DNA from: Amycolatopsis australiensis
GTDB lineage: Bacteria > Actinomycetota > Actinomycetes > Mycobacteriales > Pseudonocardiaceae
Reading direction: 5' to 3'
NCBI RefSeq assembly: GCF_900119165.1
Contig: NZ_FPJG01000006.1
Location: forward strand, 1-64,000
DNA length: 64,000 nucleotides
The notes under the pieces were generated by a model, which ran no database searches, was not told where the DNA came from, and saw only the letters and a list, made by a program, of their open reading frames with translations. How positions within the stretch are numbered: position 1 is the stretch's first letter; each line of letters begins with the position of its first letter. Positions 1 through 8,531 of this stretch are shown here, piece after piece. Made by a program: the position numbers and the translations under genes.

Positions 1-546
1 AGCCTTCGACGTGGTCGTCGACCATGCCGGTGGCCTGCATCAGCGCGTAGCACGTCGTCGGGCCGAGGAAGACGAAGCCGCGCTTCTTCAGTTCCTTCGC
101 CATCGCCTTGGACTCATCGGTGATGGCCGGGACGTCGGCCATCGTCTTCGGACGCCGATGAGACGAGGGCGCGAACGACCACAGCAGGTCGTCCAGCGGC
201 ACGTCCAGCGCGGCGATCGCCTGCGCGTTCCTGATCGCGGCCAGGATCTTCGCCCGGTTCCGCACGATCGAGGCGTCCTGCATCAGCCGCTCGACGTCGG
301 CGTCGCCGAACTTCGCCACCTTCTCCGGCTTGAACCGCTTGAACGCCTTCCGGAAGCCCTCGCGCTTGCGCAGGATCGTGATCCACGACAGGCCGGACTG
401 GAAACGACTCGAGGCACAGCCGCTCGTACAGCTCGTCCTGGCCGTGGAGCGGCACGCCCCACTCCTTGTCGTGGTAGTCCACGTAGTCCGGGGTCGAATT
501 GCCCCAGCTGCACCGCGACGCCGTCGGCGCCGAGAAGCTCACTCAT
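1..546 (-). pseudogene. tag: DNA-3-methyladenine glycosylase I (Tag), frameshifted as sequenced and cut by the window edge
   Basis: Tag removes 3-methyladenine from alkylated DNA. Reading three frames in succession gives a normal Tag start: MSELLGADGVA in the first frame, then CSWGNSTPDYVDYHDKEWG with the family's early Cys-Ser-Trp and YHDxEWG signatures, then SGLSWITILRKREGFRKAF. The frame changes near 512-516 (two bases lost or one gained) and near 402-404 (an extra A on the plus strand). The C-terminal zinc-binding part continues to the window edge, reaching a CYALMQATGMVDDH stretch. The start ATG overlaps the stop of the SRPBCC gene. The indels look like sequence errors because the protein is otherwise well conserved, but a real pseudogene cannot be excluded. 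Neighbouring gpgS and LOG genes match the M. tuberculosis Rv1205-Rv1210 neighbourhood. Confidence 0.8.
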
Positions 547-994
547 CCCCACCCACCGAATAGTTCTCCGCGAACCGCGCGAACCGCCGCAGCGACTGGC
601 GCACCCCCAGCGCGAACGCCGGCCGCACCAGCGGCCAGCCCAGCCTGCCCAGCGGACCGAACGTAGCCGCAGGTGCTCGGCCCAGACGAACGTCGAGCGC
701 GTCGCGCCTTCGGCACCACCTGGAACACGCCCGTCCCCTGCACGAAGCTGCCGAGGTGGCGGACCGCGCACCGCACCGGCGGCTCCCAGCTGGTGATCTC
801 CATGGTGTCGGTGAAGCCGATCCCCGCGACGCCCGTGAACGCCGACAGCCGCGACCCGACGCTGCGGCCGTTGCCCGCGGTCACCTCGACCTCGGTGCGA
901 GCATCCACTCGCCCTGGCGGGTCCAGTCGGTCAGCGCGAGCCAGGTCGTCCCGGCGGGCGCGCCGACGTCGACCGAGAGGATCAGGTCCGTCAC
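539..994 (-). pseudogene. SRPBCC (polyketide cyclase/dehydrase-like) protein, three frameshifts as sequenced
   Basis: A protein of about 150 residues can be assembled across four frame segments. It starts with GTG at 994 (TDLILSVDVGAPAGTTWLALTDW), continues with TEVEVTAGNGRSVGSRLSAF and GFTDTMEITSWEPP, then EGATRSTFVWAEHLRL, and ends PFGPLGRLGWPLVRPAFALG followed by a short tail. This is the START/SRPBCC pattern: N-terminal beta strand, a W-x-x-TDW helix and a C-terminal helix. Breaks fall near 895-899, 709-712 and 661-664, each fitting loss of one base from a G or C run. The start overlaps the upstream DivIVA-like stop (GTGA), and the stop overlaps the tag ATG. The ligand is unknown; the family binds hydrophobic small molecules. 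Confidence 0.7.
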
Positions 995-1313
995 TGTGCG
1001 CCTTCGGACGAGCTTTCCCGCTCGCGTTCGCGCTGCTCCAGCTCGGCGACCCGGGCGCGCAGCCCGTCGAGCTCGGCGCCGAGCCGCCGCATCACCCAGT
1101 CCACTTCGGACATCTTGTAGCCGCGCAGCACCAGCTGGAAGCGGACGTCGGCCAGGTCGTCGCCGGTGATGTCCTCGGCGGGCAGCCGCGTCGGCGAGCT
1201 GCCGGGAGGCAGCGGGGCCAGTTCCTCACCCCGGCCGAACACCACGCGGCCAGCAGGAACACCACGGCGGCCACCAGCAGCATGACTACGAGGTAGATCA
1301 GCGCGGTCGTCAC
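991..1313 (-). pseudogene. Small DivIVA-domain membrane protein, one frameshift as sequenced
   Basis: The GTG at 1313 gives a single N-terminal membrane segment (TTALIYLVVMLLVAAVVFLLA). After a one-base loss near 1244-1247 the frame continues VVFGRGEELAPLPPG and reaches a DivIVA-like stretch, DDLADVRFQLVLRGYKMSEV, followed by a charged C-terminal coiled coil (DGLRARVAELEQRERERESS). The total is about 107 residues. Small proteins with a membrane helix, the RGYxMxEVD motif and a coiled coil are common in actinobacteria and are thought to act in polar growth or envelope organisation; the exact role is unknown. The start overlaps the upstream stop by GTGA, so translation is probably coupled. Confidence 0.65.
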
Positions 1314-1977
1314 GCGACGATCGTGGCATACCCACCCCAGGATCGTCTCGCGAGCACGACGAGCCGGACCGAAAGCAGCACCCACGCGACCATCAGGAGC
1401 ACGCACGGCACGCTCAGGAACAGCCGCGAGACGTCCACGAACCCGGTCGCGCCGATCAGCATCCCGACGGAAGCGAGGTTGACGCCGACCGCGAGCGCGA
1501 TGAGGATGCCGCAGAACCGGGCCAGGCCGGTACCGTCCAGCCGGCGGCTCAGCCAGCGGATGCCGAACAGCGCGACCAGGCCGATGACCGGCACCACGAA
1601 CACGGCGCCGTGCGCGGCGTGCGCGACGACCTTGTACCACTCCGGGGTCGGCGTCGAGAGCTTCGTCCACTCGCCGAAGGTGAGGATCCGGGCGTAGTCC
1701 ACGCAACCTGCATCAACGGGACGCCGATGACGAGCTTCCACAGCGTGCGGACGCCGCTGAGCATGCCCAGCTCGGCCTGGTAGCCGCGGGCGACGACGGC
1801 CGCCGGGCCGAAGTCGGCGACCGCGCGACGCTCGGCGTCCTCGTCGCTCCAGCCGCCCGCGCGGTAGGCGTCGGCGGCGTCGTGCAGGCCGTCGCGGGCC
1901 TCTTCCAGCAGGTCGGCCTTGAACTTCCCGCAGCCGTGCAGCCTGCGGTCGAGATCCCCCAGGTACTCCTCGATCAT
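1310..1977 (-). pseudogene. PadR-associated membrane protein with permease-prefix (HAAS) domain, one frameshift as sequenced
   Basis: Starting from the ATG at 1977, the first 75 residues are a soluble helical module (MIEEYLGDLDRRLHGCGKFK, then EEARDGLHDAADAYRAGGWS and a FGPAAVVARGYQAEL segment). This is the HAAS/permease-prefix fold usually encoded next to small PadR regulators. At LMQVAW one G is missing near 1698-1701 and the frame changes. The rest (DYARILTFGEWTKL onward) holds about four hydrophobic segments and ends GGYATIVA. The start ATG overlaps the padR stop (ATGA), so the two form one transcript. The role is unknown; HAAS proteins are thought to sense or respond together with their PadR partner. 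Confidence 0.7.
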
Positions 1978-2291
1978 GCGTTCAGCACTCCCCCGATGAC
2001 GGTGGTGAACTCCCGCCACTCCGCGCGCTCGGCGGCCAGCGCCTGCTGCCCGGAGCGGGTGAGGCGGTAGGTGCGGCGCTTGCGGCCGGACACGACGTCC
2101 CATTCGCTGGCCAGCCAGCCGGCCCGCTCGAGCCGGCGCAGCGCCGGGTAGACGGTGCCGGTCGGCAGGTCGAGCGCGCCGTCGCTGCGCAGCTGCAGCG
2201 CTTCGATGATCGCGTAGCCGTGCAGCTTGCGGCCGTCGAGCACGGCCAGCAGCAACGCGTCGAGGTGCCCCCGCAAGGTGTCCGCCTTCAT
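1974..2291 (-). CDS. PadR-family transcriptional regulator (small, winged helix)
   Basis: This 105-residue protein is a short PadR regulator: MKADTLRGHLDALLLAVLDG, then the recognition region TGTVYPALRRLERAGWLASE and the wing VSGRKRRTYRLTRSGQQAL, followed by a short dimerisation helix. It lacks the long C-terminal domain of classical PadR. It heads a minus-strand set with the HAAS membrane protein, the DivIVA-like protein, the SRPBCC protein and tag, and is divergent from cydA with only 60 bp between them. That interval carries four phased 15-bp repeats and a TACATGTA palindrome of the kind PadR proteins bind, so it probably represses itself and may also control cydABDC. The inducing signal is unknown. 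Confidence 0.88.
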   Translation of the reverse strand: MKADTLRGHLDALLLAVLDGRKLHGYAIIEALQLRSDGALDLPTGTVYPALRRLERAGWLASEWDVVSGRKRRTYRLTRSGQQALAAERAEWREFTTVIGGVLNA

Positions 2292-2300
2292 GGGTACGCA

Positions 2301-2354
2301 GTCTACACGTCGACTGGCTACATGTAGGCAGTCTATGTGTAGCCTGTCTACATG
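2301..2354. promoter_or_regulatory. padR/cydA control region with four 15-bp phased repeats
   Basis: Four copies of a GTCTACATG-like 9-mer begin at 2301, 2316, 2331 and 2346, exactly 15 bp apart: GTCTACACG, GGCTACATG, GTCTATGTG and GTCTACATG. The second lies in a perfect 10-bp palindrome, CTACATGTAG (2318-2327). The last copy runs into the cydA ATG. A TAGCCT hexamer at 2340-2345 sits 6 nt before that ATG and no Shine-Dalgarno sequence is present, so cydA may be leaderless with its -10 inside the array. On the other strand TAGACT (2305-2300) could be the padR -10. The repeats are seen directly; PadR as the binding protein is inferred from position and motif type. Confidence 0.65.
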
Positions 2355-3512
2355 AATGCTCTTCCGGTCGCGAGGCTCCAGTTCGCGACGACGACATCGC
2401 TGCACTTCCTGTTCGTGCTGCTCACGCTGGGGCTGGTCACGCTGGTGGCCGTGATGCAGACGCGCTGGACGCTCGGCGGCAAGCCCGAGCTCCTGCGGAT
2501 GACGCGGTTCTGGGGCCGCCTGTACGTGATCAACTACGCGCTGGGGATCGTCACCGGCATCGTGATGGAGTTCCAGTTCGGGCTGACCTGGACCGGGCTG
2601 TCCGCCTTCGCGGGTGACGTCTTCGGCGCCCCGCTGGCCATCGAGACGCTCGTCGCGTTCTTCCTCGAGTCGACGTTCCTGGGCCTGTGGATCTTCGGCT
2701 TCGGGCGCATGCCGCGGTGGCTCCACCTGACGCTGATCTGGCTGGTCACGCTCACCGCGTACGCGTCGGCGCTGTTCATCATGCTGGCCAACTCGTTCCT
2801 GCAGAACCCGGTCGGCAGCCGGGTCGAGAACGGCACCCTGCGGCTCGACGGCTTCGGCGCGCTGTTCGGCAACCCGGCGCTGGCCGCGTCGCTGCCGCAC
2901 GTCATCGGCGCCGCGGTCCTGACCGGCGGGTTCTTCGTCACCGGCGTCAGCGCCTGGCACTTCCTCAAGCGCACGGCCGAGGTCGAGTTCTTCCGGCGGT
3001 CGATGCGGATCGGCGTGGTCGCGTCGCTGATCGGGGCGATCCTGGTGGTGAACCAGGGTTTCGCGCAGTTCGGCGAGCTCGCGAAGTACCAGCCGGACAA
3101 GCTGAAGTCCGGTGGGGTCGGCCTGCCGCTGGGCATGATGATCATGCTCGGGTTCGTCATGCTCCTCTGCGCCTTGCTGGGCGCGCTGCTGCTGGTGCGG
3201 AACTGGCTCACGAAGGCGCGGTTCCTGCACTACCTGATGGTCGCGGCGATCCCGCTGCCGTTCGCCGCGGCGATCCTGGGCTGGCTGGTGCGCGAAATCG
3301 GCCGTCAGCCGTGGCTGGTCTGGGGGAAGCTGCGCACCGCGGACGCGATCGCGGACGTCCCCGCCGGCCAGATCCTGTTCTCCTTCATCGCTTTCACACT
3401 GCTGTTCGCCGCGCTCGCGGTCGCCGACTGGGTGCTCATGGCGCGGGTCGCCAAGCGCGGCCCGGACCGCGACGACGAGCCCGCCGAACTGCCCGTCCTG
3501 AGCGGAGTCTGA
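2352..3512 (+). CDS. cydA: Cytochrome bd ubiquinol/menaquinol oxidase subunit I
   Basis: CydA carries the quinol site and hemes b558, b595 and d of the bd terminal oxidase, a membrane enzyme that reduces oxygen with high affinity and without proton pumping. The protein has 386 residues with about nine membrane segments. Visible family features are the N-terminal heme His (SLHFLF, H18), the acidic pair in IETLVAFFLES (E98, E105), the b558 His in SLPHVIG (H183), a GMM segment near 261-263, and the quinol-site signature GWLVREIGRQPW (310-321). It is shorter than E. coli-type CydA and has a short Q-loop. cydB follows after 2 nt. A TAGCCT -10-like hexamer 6 nt before ATG suggests a leaderless transcript. 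Confidence 0.95.
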   Translation: MNALPVARLQFATTTSLHFLFVLLTLGLVTLVAVMQTRWTLGGKPELLRMTRFWGRLYVINYALGIVTGIVMEFQFGLTWTGLSAFAGDVFGAPLAIETLVAFFLESTFLGLWIFGFGRMPRWLHLTLIWLVTLTAYASALFIMLANSFLQNPVGSRVENGTLRLDGFGALFGNPALAASLPHVIGAAVLTGGFFVTGVSAWHFLKRTAEVEFFRRSMRIGVVASLIGAILVVNQGFAQFGELAKYQPDKLKSGGVGLPLGMMIMLGFVMLLCALLGALLLVRNWLTKARFLHYLMVAAIPLPFAAAILGWLVREIGRQPWLVWGKLRTADAIADVPAGQILFSFIAFTLLFAALAVADWVLMARVAKRGPDRDDEPAELPVLSGV

Positions 3513-3514
3513 CC

Positions 3515-4483
3515 GTGGTGACCTTCTGGTGGTGCGTGCTCGGCCTGCTGACCTGCGGGTACTTCGCGCTGGCCGGCTACGACTACGGCGTCGGGATGCT
3601 GCTGCCGTCGTTCGAGGCCGGCGAGCGGAAGCGGCGGCAGACGCTCGGCGCGCTCGGGCCCTTCTTCCTGGCCAACGAGGTGTGGCTGGTGGCCGCCGTC
3701 GGCCTGCTGTTCGGCGCGTTCCCGCACCTGGAGGGCCAGGTGTTCGCCGGGGCGTACGTCCTGGTCGTGACGTTGCTGCTCGGCCTGGTCACGTTCACCG
3801 CGTCGATGCAGCTGCGCAGCCGACGCCCGGACGCGCCGCGCGGCGCCTGGACCGCGGGCATCGTCGGCGGCGCGCTCGTGACGGCGTTGTCGTGGGGCCT
3901 GTTCCTCGGCAACCTGGTGTACGGGCTGCCGCCGGTGGCCGACGTCCTCGCGCTCTTCAATCCCTACGCGGTGCTGTGGGGGCTCGGGTTCGTCGCGTTG
4001 TTCTGCTTGCAGGGCGCGGCTTTCCTCGCGGTGCGGGCGCCCGCGGAGCTGACCGGCCGGGCGGTGCGGCTGGCGCGGTCCTTCACCGCGCCGGTGCTCG
4101 CGTTCCTGGTCATCGCGACGGCGTGGGGCTTCTTCGCGCTGAACGGCGTCACGCCTTTCGGTGCGGCTGTGGTCGCGCTGGCCTTCTCGGCGCTGGGTGC
4201 CGTGTGGTGGGGCCTTCGCGCGCGGCGGTACCGGGTGGCGCTCGTCGGCGCGATGGTGCTTTCGGCGTGCCCGGCGCTGCTCGTCGGCCTGCTGCGATTC
4301 CCGACGGTGTTCGTCTCTTCGGCGCACACGCTCGACGTGACGGAGGCGGCGACGGCGCCCGGGACGCTCGGGGTGCTGGGCTGGTTCGCCGCGCCGTCGG
4401 TGGTGGTGCTGGTGGCCGTGCAGTGGCTGACCTGGCGCGCCCACCGGCATCCCGTCGATCAGCGCTCGCTGCTGCACTTCTAG
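3515..4483 (+). CDS. cydB: Cytochrome bd oxidase subunit II
   Basis: The GTG at 3515 lies 2 nt after the cydA stop and gives 322 residues. The N-terminus VVTFWWCVLGLLTCGYFALA, then YDYGVGMLLP and FLANEVWLVAAVG, matches the CydB family (normally WxxLxxxxxxGYxxLDGFDxGxG and GPVWDGNEVWL). Eight or so membrane helices follow. CydB pairs with CydA and structurally stabilises the hemes. The genes lie in cydA-cydB-cydD-cydC order with short spacers, so they are almost certainly one operon. Confidence 0.95.
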   Translation: MVTFWWCVLGLLTCGYFALAGYDYGVGMLLPSFEAGERKRRQTLGALGPFFLANEVWLVAAVGLLFGAFPHLEGQVFAGAYVLVVTLLLGLVTFTASMQLRSRRPDAPRGAWTAGIVGGALVTALSWGLFLGNLVYGLPPVADVLALFNPYAVLWGLGFVALFCLQGAAFLAVRAPAELTGRAVRLARSFTAPVLAFLVIATAWGFFALNGVTPFGAAVVALAFSALGAVWWGLRARRYRVALVGAMVLSACPALLVGLLRFPTVFVSSAHTLDVTEAATAPGTLGVLGWFAAPSVVVLVAVQWLTWRAHRHPVDQRSLLHF

Positions 4484-4492
4484 GGGGACGCC

Positions 4493-6052
4493 GTGCCTGC
4501 TCTGCCCGGACTCCGGCGGTACCTGGCCGTGGTGGCCGCGCTCGGGGTGCTCACCGCGTGCGCGGTGCTGCTCCAGGCCGAAGGGCTGGCCACGCTGCTC
4601 ACCGGCGGCGGGGTTTCGCTCTTCCTGGTGGTGGCCGTCATCGGCCGGGCCACGCTCACCTGGGGCCACTCCGTCCTCAGTGGACGCTACGCGGCCACGG
4701 TGCGCGCCGGCCTCCGGCGGCGGCTGCTCGATTCGCGCGCCGATCGCGCGGGTGTCGTCGCCACGCAGGTGACGCGCGGGGTCGACGCCACGGACAGCTA
4801 CCTGACCGGATACCTGCCGTCGCTGGTGGTGTCGGTGGTGGTGCCGGCCGCGGTGGTCGTGCGGCTGTTCACGACGGACCTGGTGTCGGCGCTGGTGGTG
4901 ACGGCGACGCTGCCGCTGATCCCGGTGTTCGCGATCCTCGTCGGCAAGCACACGGCGGCGCGGACCGCGCGGCAGTGGGCGCTGCTCGTCCGGCTGGGCG
5001 GGCACTTCCTCGACGTCGTGCGGGGGCTCGGGACGCTCCGGGTGTTCGGCCGGGCGTCGGCGCAGGCCGCGACGGTCCGCGCGATGGCTTCGGCCCACGC
5101 CGACGCGACGCTCAAGACGTTGCGGGTGGCGTTCCTGTCGTCGCTGGTGCTGGAGCTGGTCGCGACGCTCTCGGTCGCCCTGGTGGCGGTGCCGATCGGG
5201 TTCCGGCTGCTGTCCGGCGGTCTCGACGCGCGGACGGGTCTCCTGGTGCTGGTGCTGGCCCCGGAGGCGTACTTGCCGTTGCGGGCGGCGGGGGCGAAGT
5301 TCCACGCGGCGGCCGAGGGGTTGACGGCGTTGCGGGAGGCGCTCGCGGTGCCGGTGGTGTCCACACTTGCGGGTGCTTTCACCCGCCGCCGAGGCGCGCC
5401 TTCCCTGACTCTGGAACGGGTTTCGGTGGTCTACGACAGCGTCCCGGCACTGTCCGATGTGGACCTACATGTGCCGGCCGGTTCGCACGTGGCGCTGGTG
5501 GGGCCGAGCGGCTCGGGGAAGAGCACGCTGCTGGCGGTGCTGCTCGGGTTCGTGCCGCCGTCGTCGGGGCGGGTGCTGGTCGACGGGGCGGACCTGCGGA
5601 CGCTGTCGCCGGCGGACTGGCTGGCCGAGGTGGCCTGGGTCCCGCAGCGGCCGACGTTGTTCGGCGGGTCGCTGGAAGCCAACATCGCGCTGGGCGCCGA
5701 GGTCGACGTCCCGGCGGCGGCCCGGGCAGCGGCACTGGATCCGGTGGCGGCGGGGTTGCCGGCGGGTCTGTCCACCCAGGTGGGTGAACTGGGCGAGGTG
5801 CTGTCGGCGGGTCAGCGCCAGCGGGTCGGCCTGGCACGCGCGCTGGCCCGGACGTCGGCGGGCCTGGTCCTGCTGGACGAGCCGACGGCCCGCCTGGACA
5901 CCCGGACGGAGGCGGCGGTGCTGTCGGCGACCCGGCGGCTGCTGCCGGACCGCACGGCGGTACTGGTGGCCCACCGCCCGGCGCTGGTGTCCCTGGCGGA
6001 CCGCGTGGTGGAACTGCGCGACGGCCGGGTGCGCGTGGAGGTGCCGGCGTGA
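4493..6052 (+). CDS. cydD: Thiol reductant ABC exporter subunit CydD
   Basis: CydD forms a heterodimer with CydC that exports cysteine or glutathione-type thiols and is needed to assemble cytochrome bd. The protein has 519 residues: an N-terminal six-helix ABC transmembrane domain (about 1-300) and a C-terminal ATPase. Walker A is GPSGSGKST near 337-345, the signature LSAGQRQRVG is near 437, and Walker B is LVLLDEPTARLD near 458. The GTG start lies 9 nt after the cydB stop. The stop overlaps the cydC GTG (GTGA), so translation is probably coupled. Confidence 0.93.
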   Translation: MPALPGLRRYLAVVAALGVLTACAVLLQAEGLATLLTGGGVSLFLVVAVIGRATLTWGHSVLSGRYAATVRAGLRRRLLDSRADRAGVVATQVTRGVDATDSYLTGYLPSLVVSVVVPAAVVVRLFTTDLVSALVVTATLPLIPVFAILVGKHTAARTARQWALLVRLGGHFLDVVRGLGTLRVFGRASAQAATVRAMASAHADATLKTLRVAFLSSLVLELVATLSVALVAVPIGFRLLSGGLDARTGLLVLVLAPEAYLPLRAAGAKFHAAAEGLTALREALAVPVVSTLAGAFTRRRGAPSLTLERVSVVYDSVPALSDVDLHVPAGSHVALVGPSGSGKSTLLAVLLGFVPPSSGRVLVDGADLRTLSPADWLAEVAWVPQRPTLFGGSLEANIALGAEVDVPAAARAAALDPVAAGLPAGLSTQVGELGEVLSAGQRQRVGLARALARTSAGLVLLDEPTARLDTRTEAAVLSATRRLLPDRTAVLVAHRPALVSLADRVVELRDGRVRVEVPA

Positions 6053-7632
6053 ACGTCTGGGCCCTCTCGAGAAACGACGTACTCCGGCTGCTGCGCGCCG
6101 CTCTGCTCGGCGCCGGTGCCGAACTCGCCGCCCTCGCCCTCATGGCCACCGCCGCCTGGCTGCTTCTCCGCGCCGCCGAACGGCCTCCGCTCGGGGCGCT
6201 CACCGTCGCCATCGTCGCCGTCCGGACCTTGGCCCTGCTTCGCGGCGGCCTCCGGTACGCCGAACGGCTTGCCGGGCACGAAGTCGTCCTGCGGTGGCTG
6301 GGGTCCCTGCGCGGACGGGTCTACCAGGCTCTCGTTCCCGGCTTCCGCTACTCCGGCGGGGACCTCGTCACCCGGCTCGTGTCCGATGTGGACGCTCTGC
6401 AGGACGCCGTCCTGCGGTGGCTCCTGCCCGCCGGAGTGGCGGCGATCGTCGGGAGTACCGCCGTCGTCGTCACCGCCACCGCCTCCGCGGCCGCCGCCCT
6501 GGTGCTGGCGGCCGGGTTGCTCGTCGCCGGAGTGCTGCTGCCGTGGACAGTCATCCGGATCACCGGCAGGGCGACCACGGACGACGCGCCGAAGAAGGCC
6601 GAACTCGCCGAGCGGGCCGTCGAACTCGTCACCGGGCACCGGGAGCTCGTCGCCGCCGGCGCGCTCGACGACCACCGCTCCCGGGCGACCGGCGTCGTCG
6701 ACGACCTCGCTCGCGGTGAACGCACCGCCGCCGGCCGGACGGCCCTGCTCACCGCCGCCGGGACGCTCGTCCAGCTCGGCACCGCCGTCGCCGTCGCGCT
6801 GCTGTGCCACGCCTCCGTGCCGTGGACCGCCGCCCTCACCCTCGCGGCCATGACCGCCTTCGAGGTCGTCCTGCCGCTCATCGGCGCCGCCCGGCGCGTT
6901 CCCGAGATCCGCGCGTCCGCCGGGCGCGTGAAGGCCGTTCTCACCACGCCACAACCGGTTCCCGGCACGCGCACCGTCCGGACAGGACACTTCCGGCTCA
7001 CGAAATCCGGCGTGCGGCACCCCGGCCGCGCACCGGCACTCCGTGACATCGACCTCGACCTGCCGCCCGGCAAGCGCGTCGGCGTCCTCGGCCCCAGCGG
7101 CGCGGGCAAGACCACCCTGCTCCGGCTGCTCCTCGGCACCGAAACCGCGACCGACGGCCAGGTGACCCTCGACGGCCATCCGCTGGGCGAATACGCCGAC
7201 CTGTCGCAGATCATCTCCGGCGCCGAGGCCGACGCCCACGTCTTCCACGCGACCGTCCGCCAAAACCTCCTGATCGCCAAACCCGGCGCCACCGACGCGG
7301 AGCTGGCAGCGGCCTGCGCCACCGCCGGCTTCGACCTGGACCTGGACCGCGAGACCGGTCCGGACGGCGACGCCCTCTCCGGCGGTCAACGGCAGCGGCT
7401 CGTCCTGGCCCGCGCCGTCTTGGCGGCCCCGCCGGTCCTGGTGCTCGACGAGCCCGTCGAAGGCCTCGACCCGGCCCACGGCGACGCGGTCCTCGCGCGG
7501 GTCCTCGCCGCGGCGAAGGGCACGGTCGTCCTCGTCACCCACCGTCCCGAGCACCTGGCCGGCTTCGACGAGGTCCTCACCCTCGAGGACGGGCGAGCAC
7601 TTCCCGCATCGGCGGCCGGTTCGCCACCGTGA
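6049..7632 (+). CDS. cydC: Thiol reductant ABC exporter subunit CydC
   Basis: The second half-transporter of the CydDC exporter has 527 residues. An ABC membrane domain (MNVWALSRNDVLRLL start, six helices) precedes an ATPase with Walker A GPSGAGKTT near 349, signature LSGGQRQRLVLARAV near 443 and Walker B VLVLDEPVEGLD near 464. The GTG start overlaps the cydD stop. Base composition is shifted toward C at third positions relative to cydD, which uses more G, so the two halves may have had different codon histories. The last 56 nt overlap the 3' end of gpgS on the other strand, an unusually long convergent overlap. Confidence 0.92.
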   Translation: MNVWALSRNDVLRLLRAALLGAGAELAALALMATAAWLLLRAAERPPLGALTVAIVAVRTLALLRGGLRYAERLAGHEVVLRWLGSLRGRVYQALVPGFRYSGGDLVTRLVSDVDALQDAVLRWLLPAGVAAIVGSTAVVVTATASAAAALVLAAGLLVAGVLLPWTVIRITGRATTDDAPKKAELAERAVELVTGHRELVAAGALDDHRSRATGVVDDLARGERTAAGRTALLTAAGTLVQLGTAVAVALLCHASVPWTAALTLAAMTAFEVVLPLIGAARRVPEIRASAGRVKAVLTTPQPVPGTRTVRTGHFRLTKSGVRHPGRAPALRDIDLDLPPGKRVGVLGPSGAGKTTLLRLLLGTETATDGQVTLDGHPLGEYADLSQIISGAEADAHVFHATVRQNLLIAKPGATDAELAAACATAGFDLDLDRETGPDGDALSGGQRQRLVLARAVLAAPPVLVLDEPVEGLDPAHGDAVLARVLAAAKGTVVLVTHRPEHLAGFDEVLTLEDGRALPASAAGSPP

Positions 7633-8497
7633 CCTCGGTGATGTCCGGCAGCCATTCCTCGTCGACCTGCACGAACTGCGTGAACGGCGCGTCCGCCGCC
7701 GGGACGCCGCAGCGGTCCAGCGCCGTGCCCAGGATCTGCCGCGACATCGTGCCGAGCTGCAGCAGCGAGCGGTTCCGGTGCTTGCGGACGCCGAGGTTGA
7801 CCTGCGCGAGCCCGTCGAGGCCGTAGCGCGCTTCGGCGTCGAGCAGCAGCCCGATCTCGACGCCGTACCCGGCGGCGAACGGCACCGATTCGAGGAACTC
7901 GCGCGTGCCCGCGTACTCGCCACCGAGCGGCTGGACCAGCCCGCCGAGCGCCGGGCGCAACGCCGAGAGCACCGGCCGCGCCAGCAGCTCGGTCACCCGG
8001 CCGCCGCCGCTGCTCTCCAGCCGCAGCGGGCGGCGGTAGAAGCCCTTGACCAGGTGGACGCCGCGTTCGCAGACCAGCGGGCCGAGCAGCGACGGCACGA
8101 ACGAAGGGTCCGGGTCGACGAGGTCGGAGTCGAGGAAGACGACGAGGTCGCCGCTGGTCGCGGCGAGGGAGCGCCACAGGACCTCGCCCTTGCCGGGCAC
8201 CGGCGGCAGCTCCGGCAGGACGTCCTCGCGGCGGACCACGCGCGCGCCCGCGGCCTCGGCGACCTGCGCGGTGGCGTCCGTCGAACCGGAGTCCATGACG
8301 ATCAGTTCGTCGACGACGCCGCCGACCAGCGGCCGCACCGACGCGACGACGTCGCCCACGGTCCGCTCTTCGTCCAGCGCCGGTAGCACGACCGAAACCG
8401 TCCGGTCACCCTTCGCGGTCACGATGTCCTCGGGCGTCCAACCGGGCTCCTGCCACGTACGCCGCTCGAACCAACTCACGGGTAACGATCGTGCCAT
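7577..8497 (-). CDS. gpgS: Glucosyl-3-phosphoglycerate synthase (GT81)
   Basis: GpgS transfers glucose from UDP- or ADP-glucose to 3-phosphoglycerate, the first step toward glucosylglycerate and methylglucose lipopolysaccharides. The 306-residue protein shows VSVVLPALDEERTVGDVVAS, DSGSTDATAQ, the metal-binding FLDSDLVDPD motif, YAGTREFLESVPFAAGYGVE and LAQVNLGVRKHRNRSLLQL, all typical of this family. The start is uncertain: ATG 8497 gives MARSLPVSWFERRTWQEPGW, while GTG 8479 gives VSWFERRTWQ and lies 8 nt after a CACGAT hexamer. There is no Shine-Dalgarno sequence for either. Its 3' end runs 56 nt into cydC. In M. tuberculosis the homologue Rv1208 also lies near a LOG gene and tag. Confidence 0.9.
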   Translation of the reverse strand: MARSLPVSWFERRTWQEPGWTPEDIVTAKGDRTVSVVLPALDEERTVGDVVASVRPLVGGVVDELIVMDSGSTDATAQVAEAAGARVVRREDVLPELPPVPGKGEVLWRSLAATSGDLVVFLDSDLVDPDPSFVPSLLGPLVCERGVHLVKGFYRRPLRLESSGGGRVTELLARPVLSALRPALGGLVQPLGGEYAGTREFLESVPFAAGYGVEIGLLLDAEARYGLDGLAQVNLGVRKHRNRSLLQLGTMSRQILGTALDRCGVPAADAPFTQFVQVDEEWLPDITEVTVANRPPMREVLARPRG

Positions 8498-8531
8498 GCT
8501 GGTGTCACCGCACCCTGAGGAGGAGGACCAC

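Noticed and set aside
3305..5305. Minus-strand open frame of 666 codons opposite cydA-cydD
   Set aside because: Composition is Arg/Gln/His-rich without motifs and it lies antisense to cydABD.
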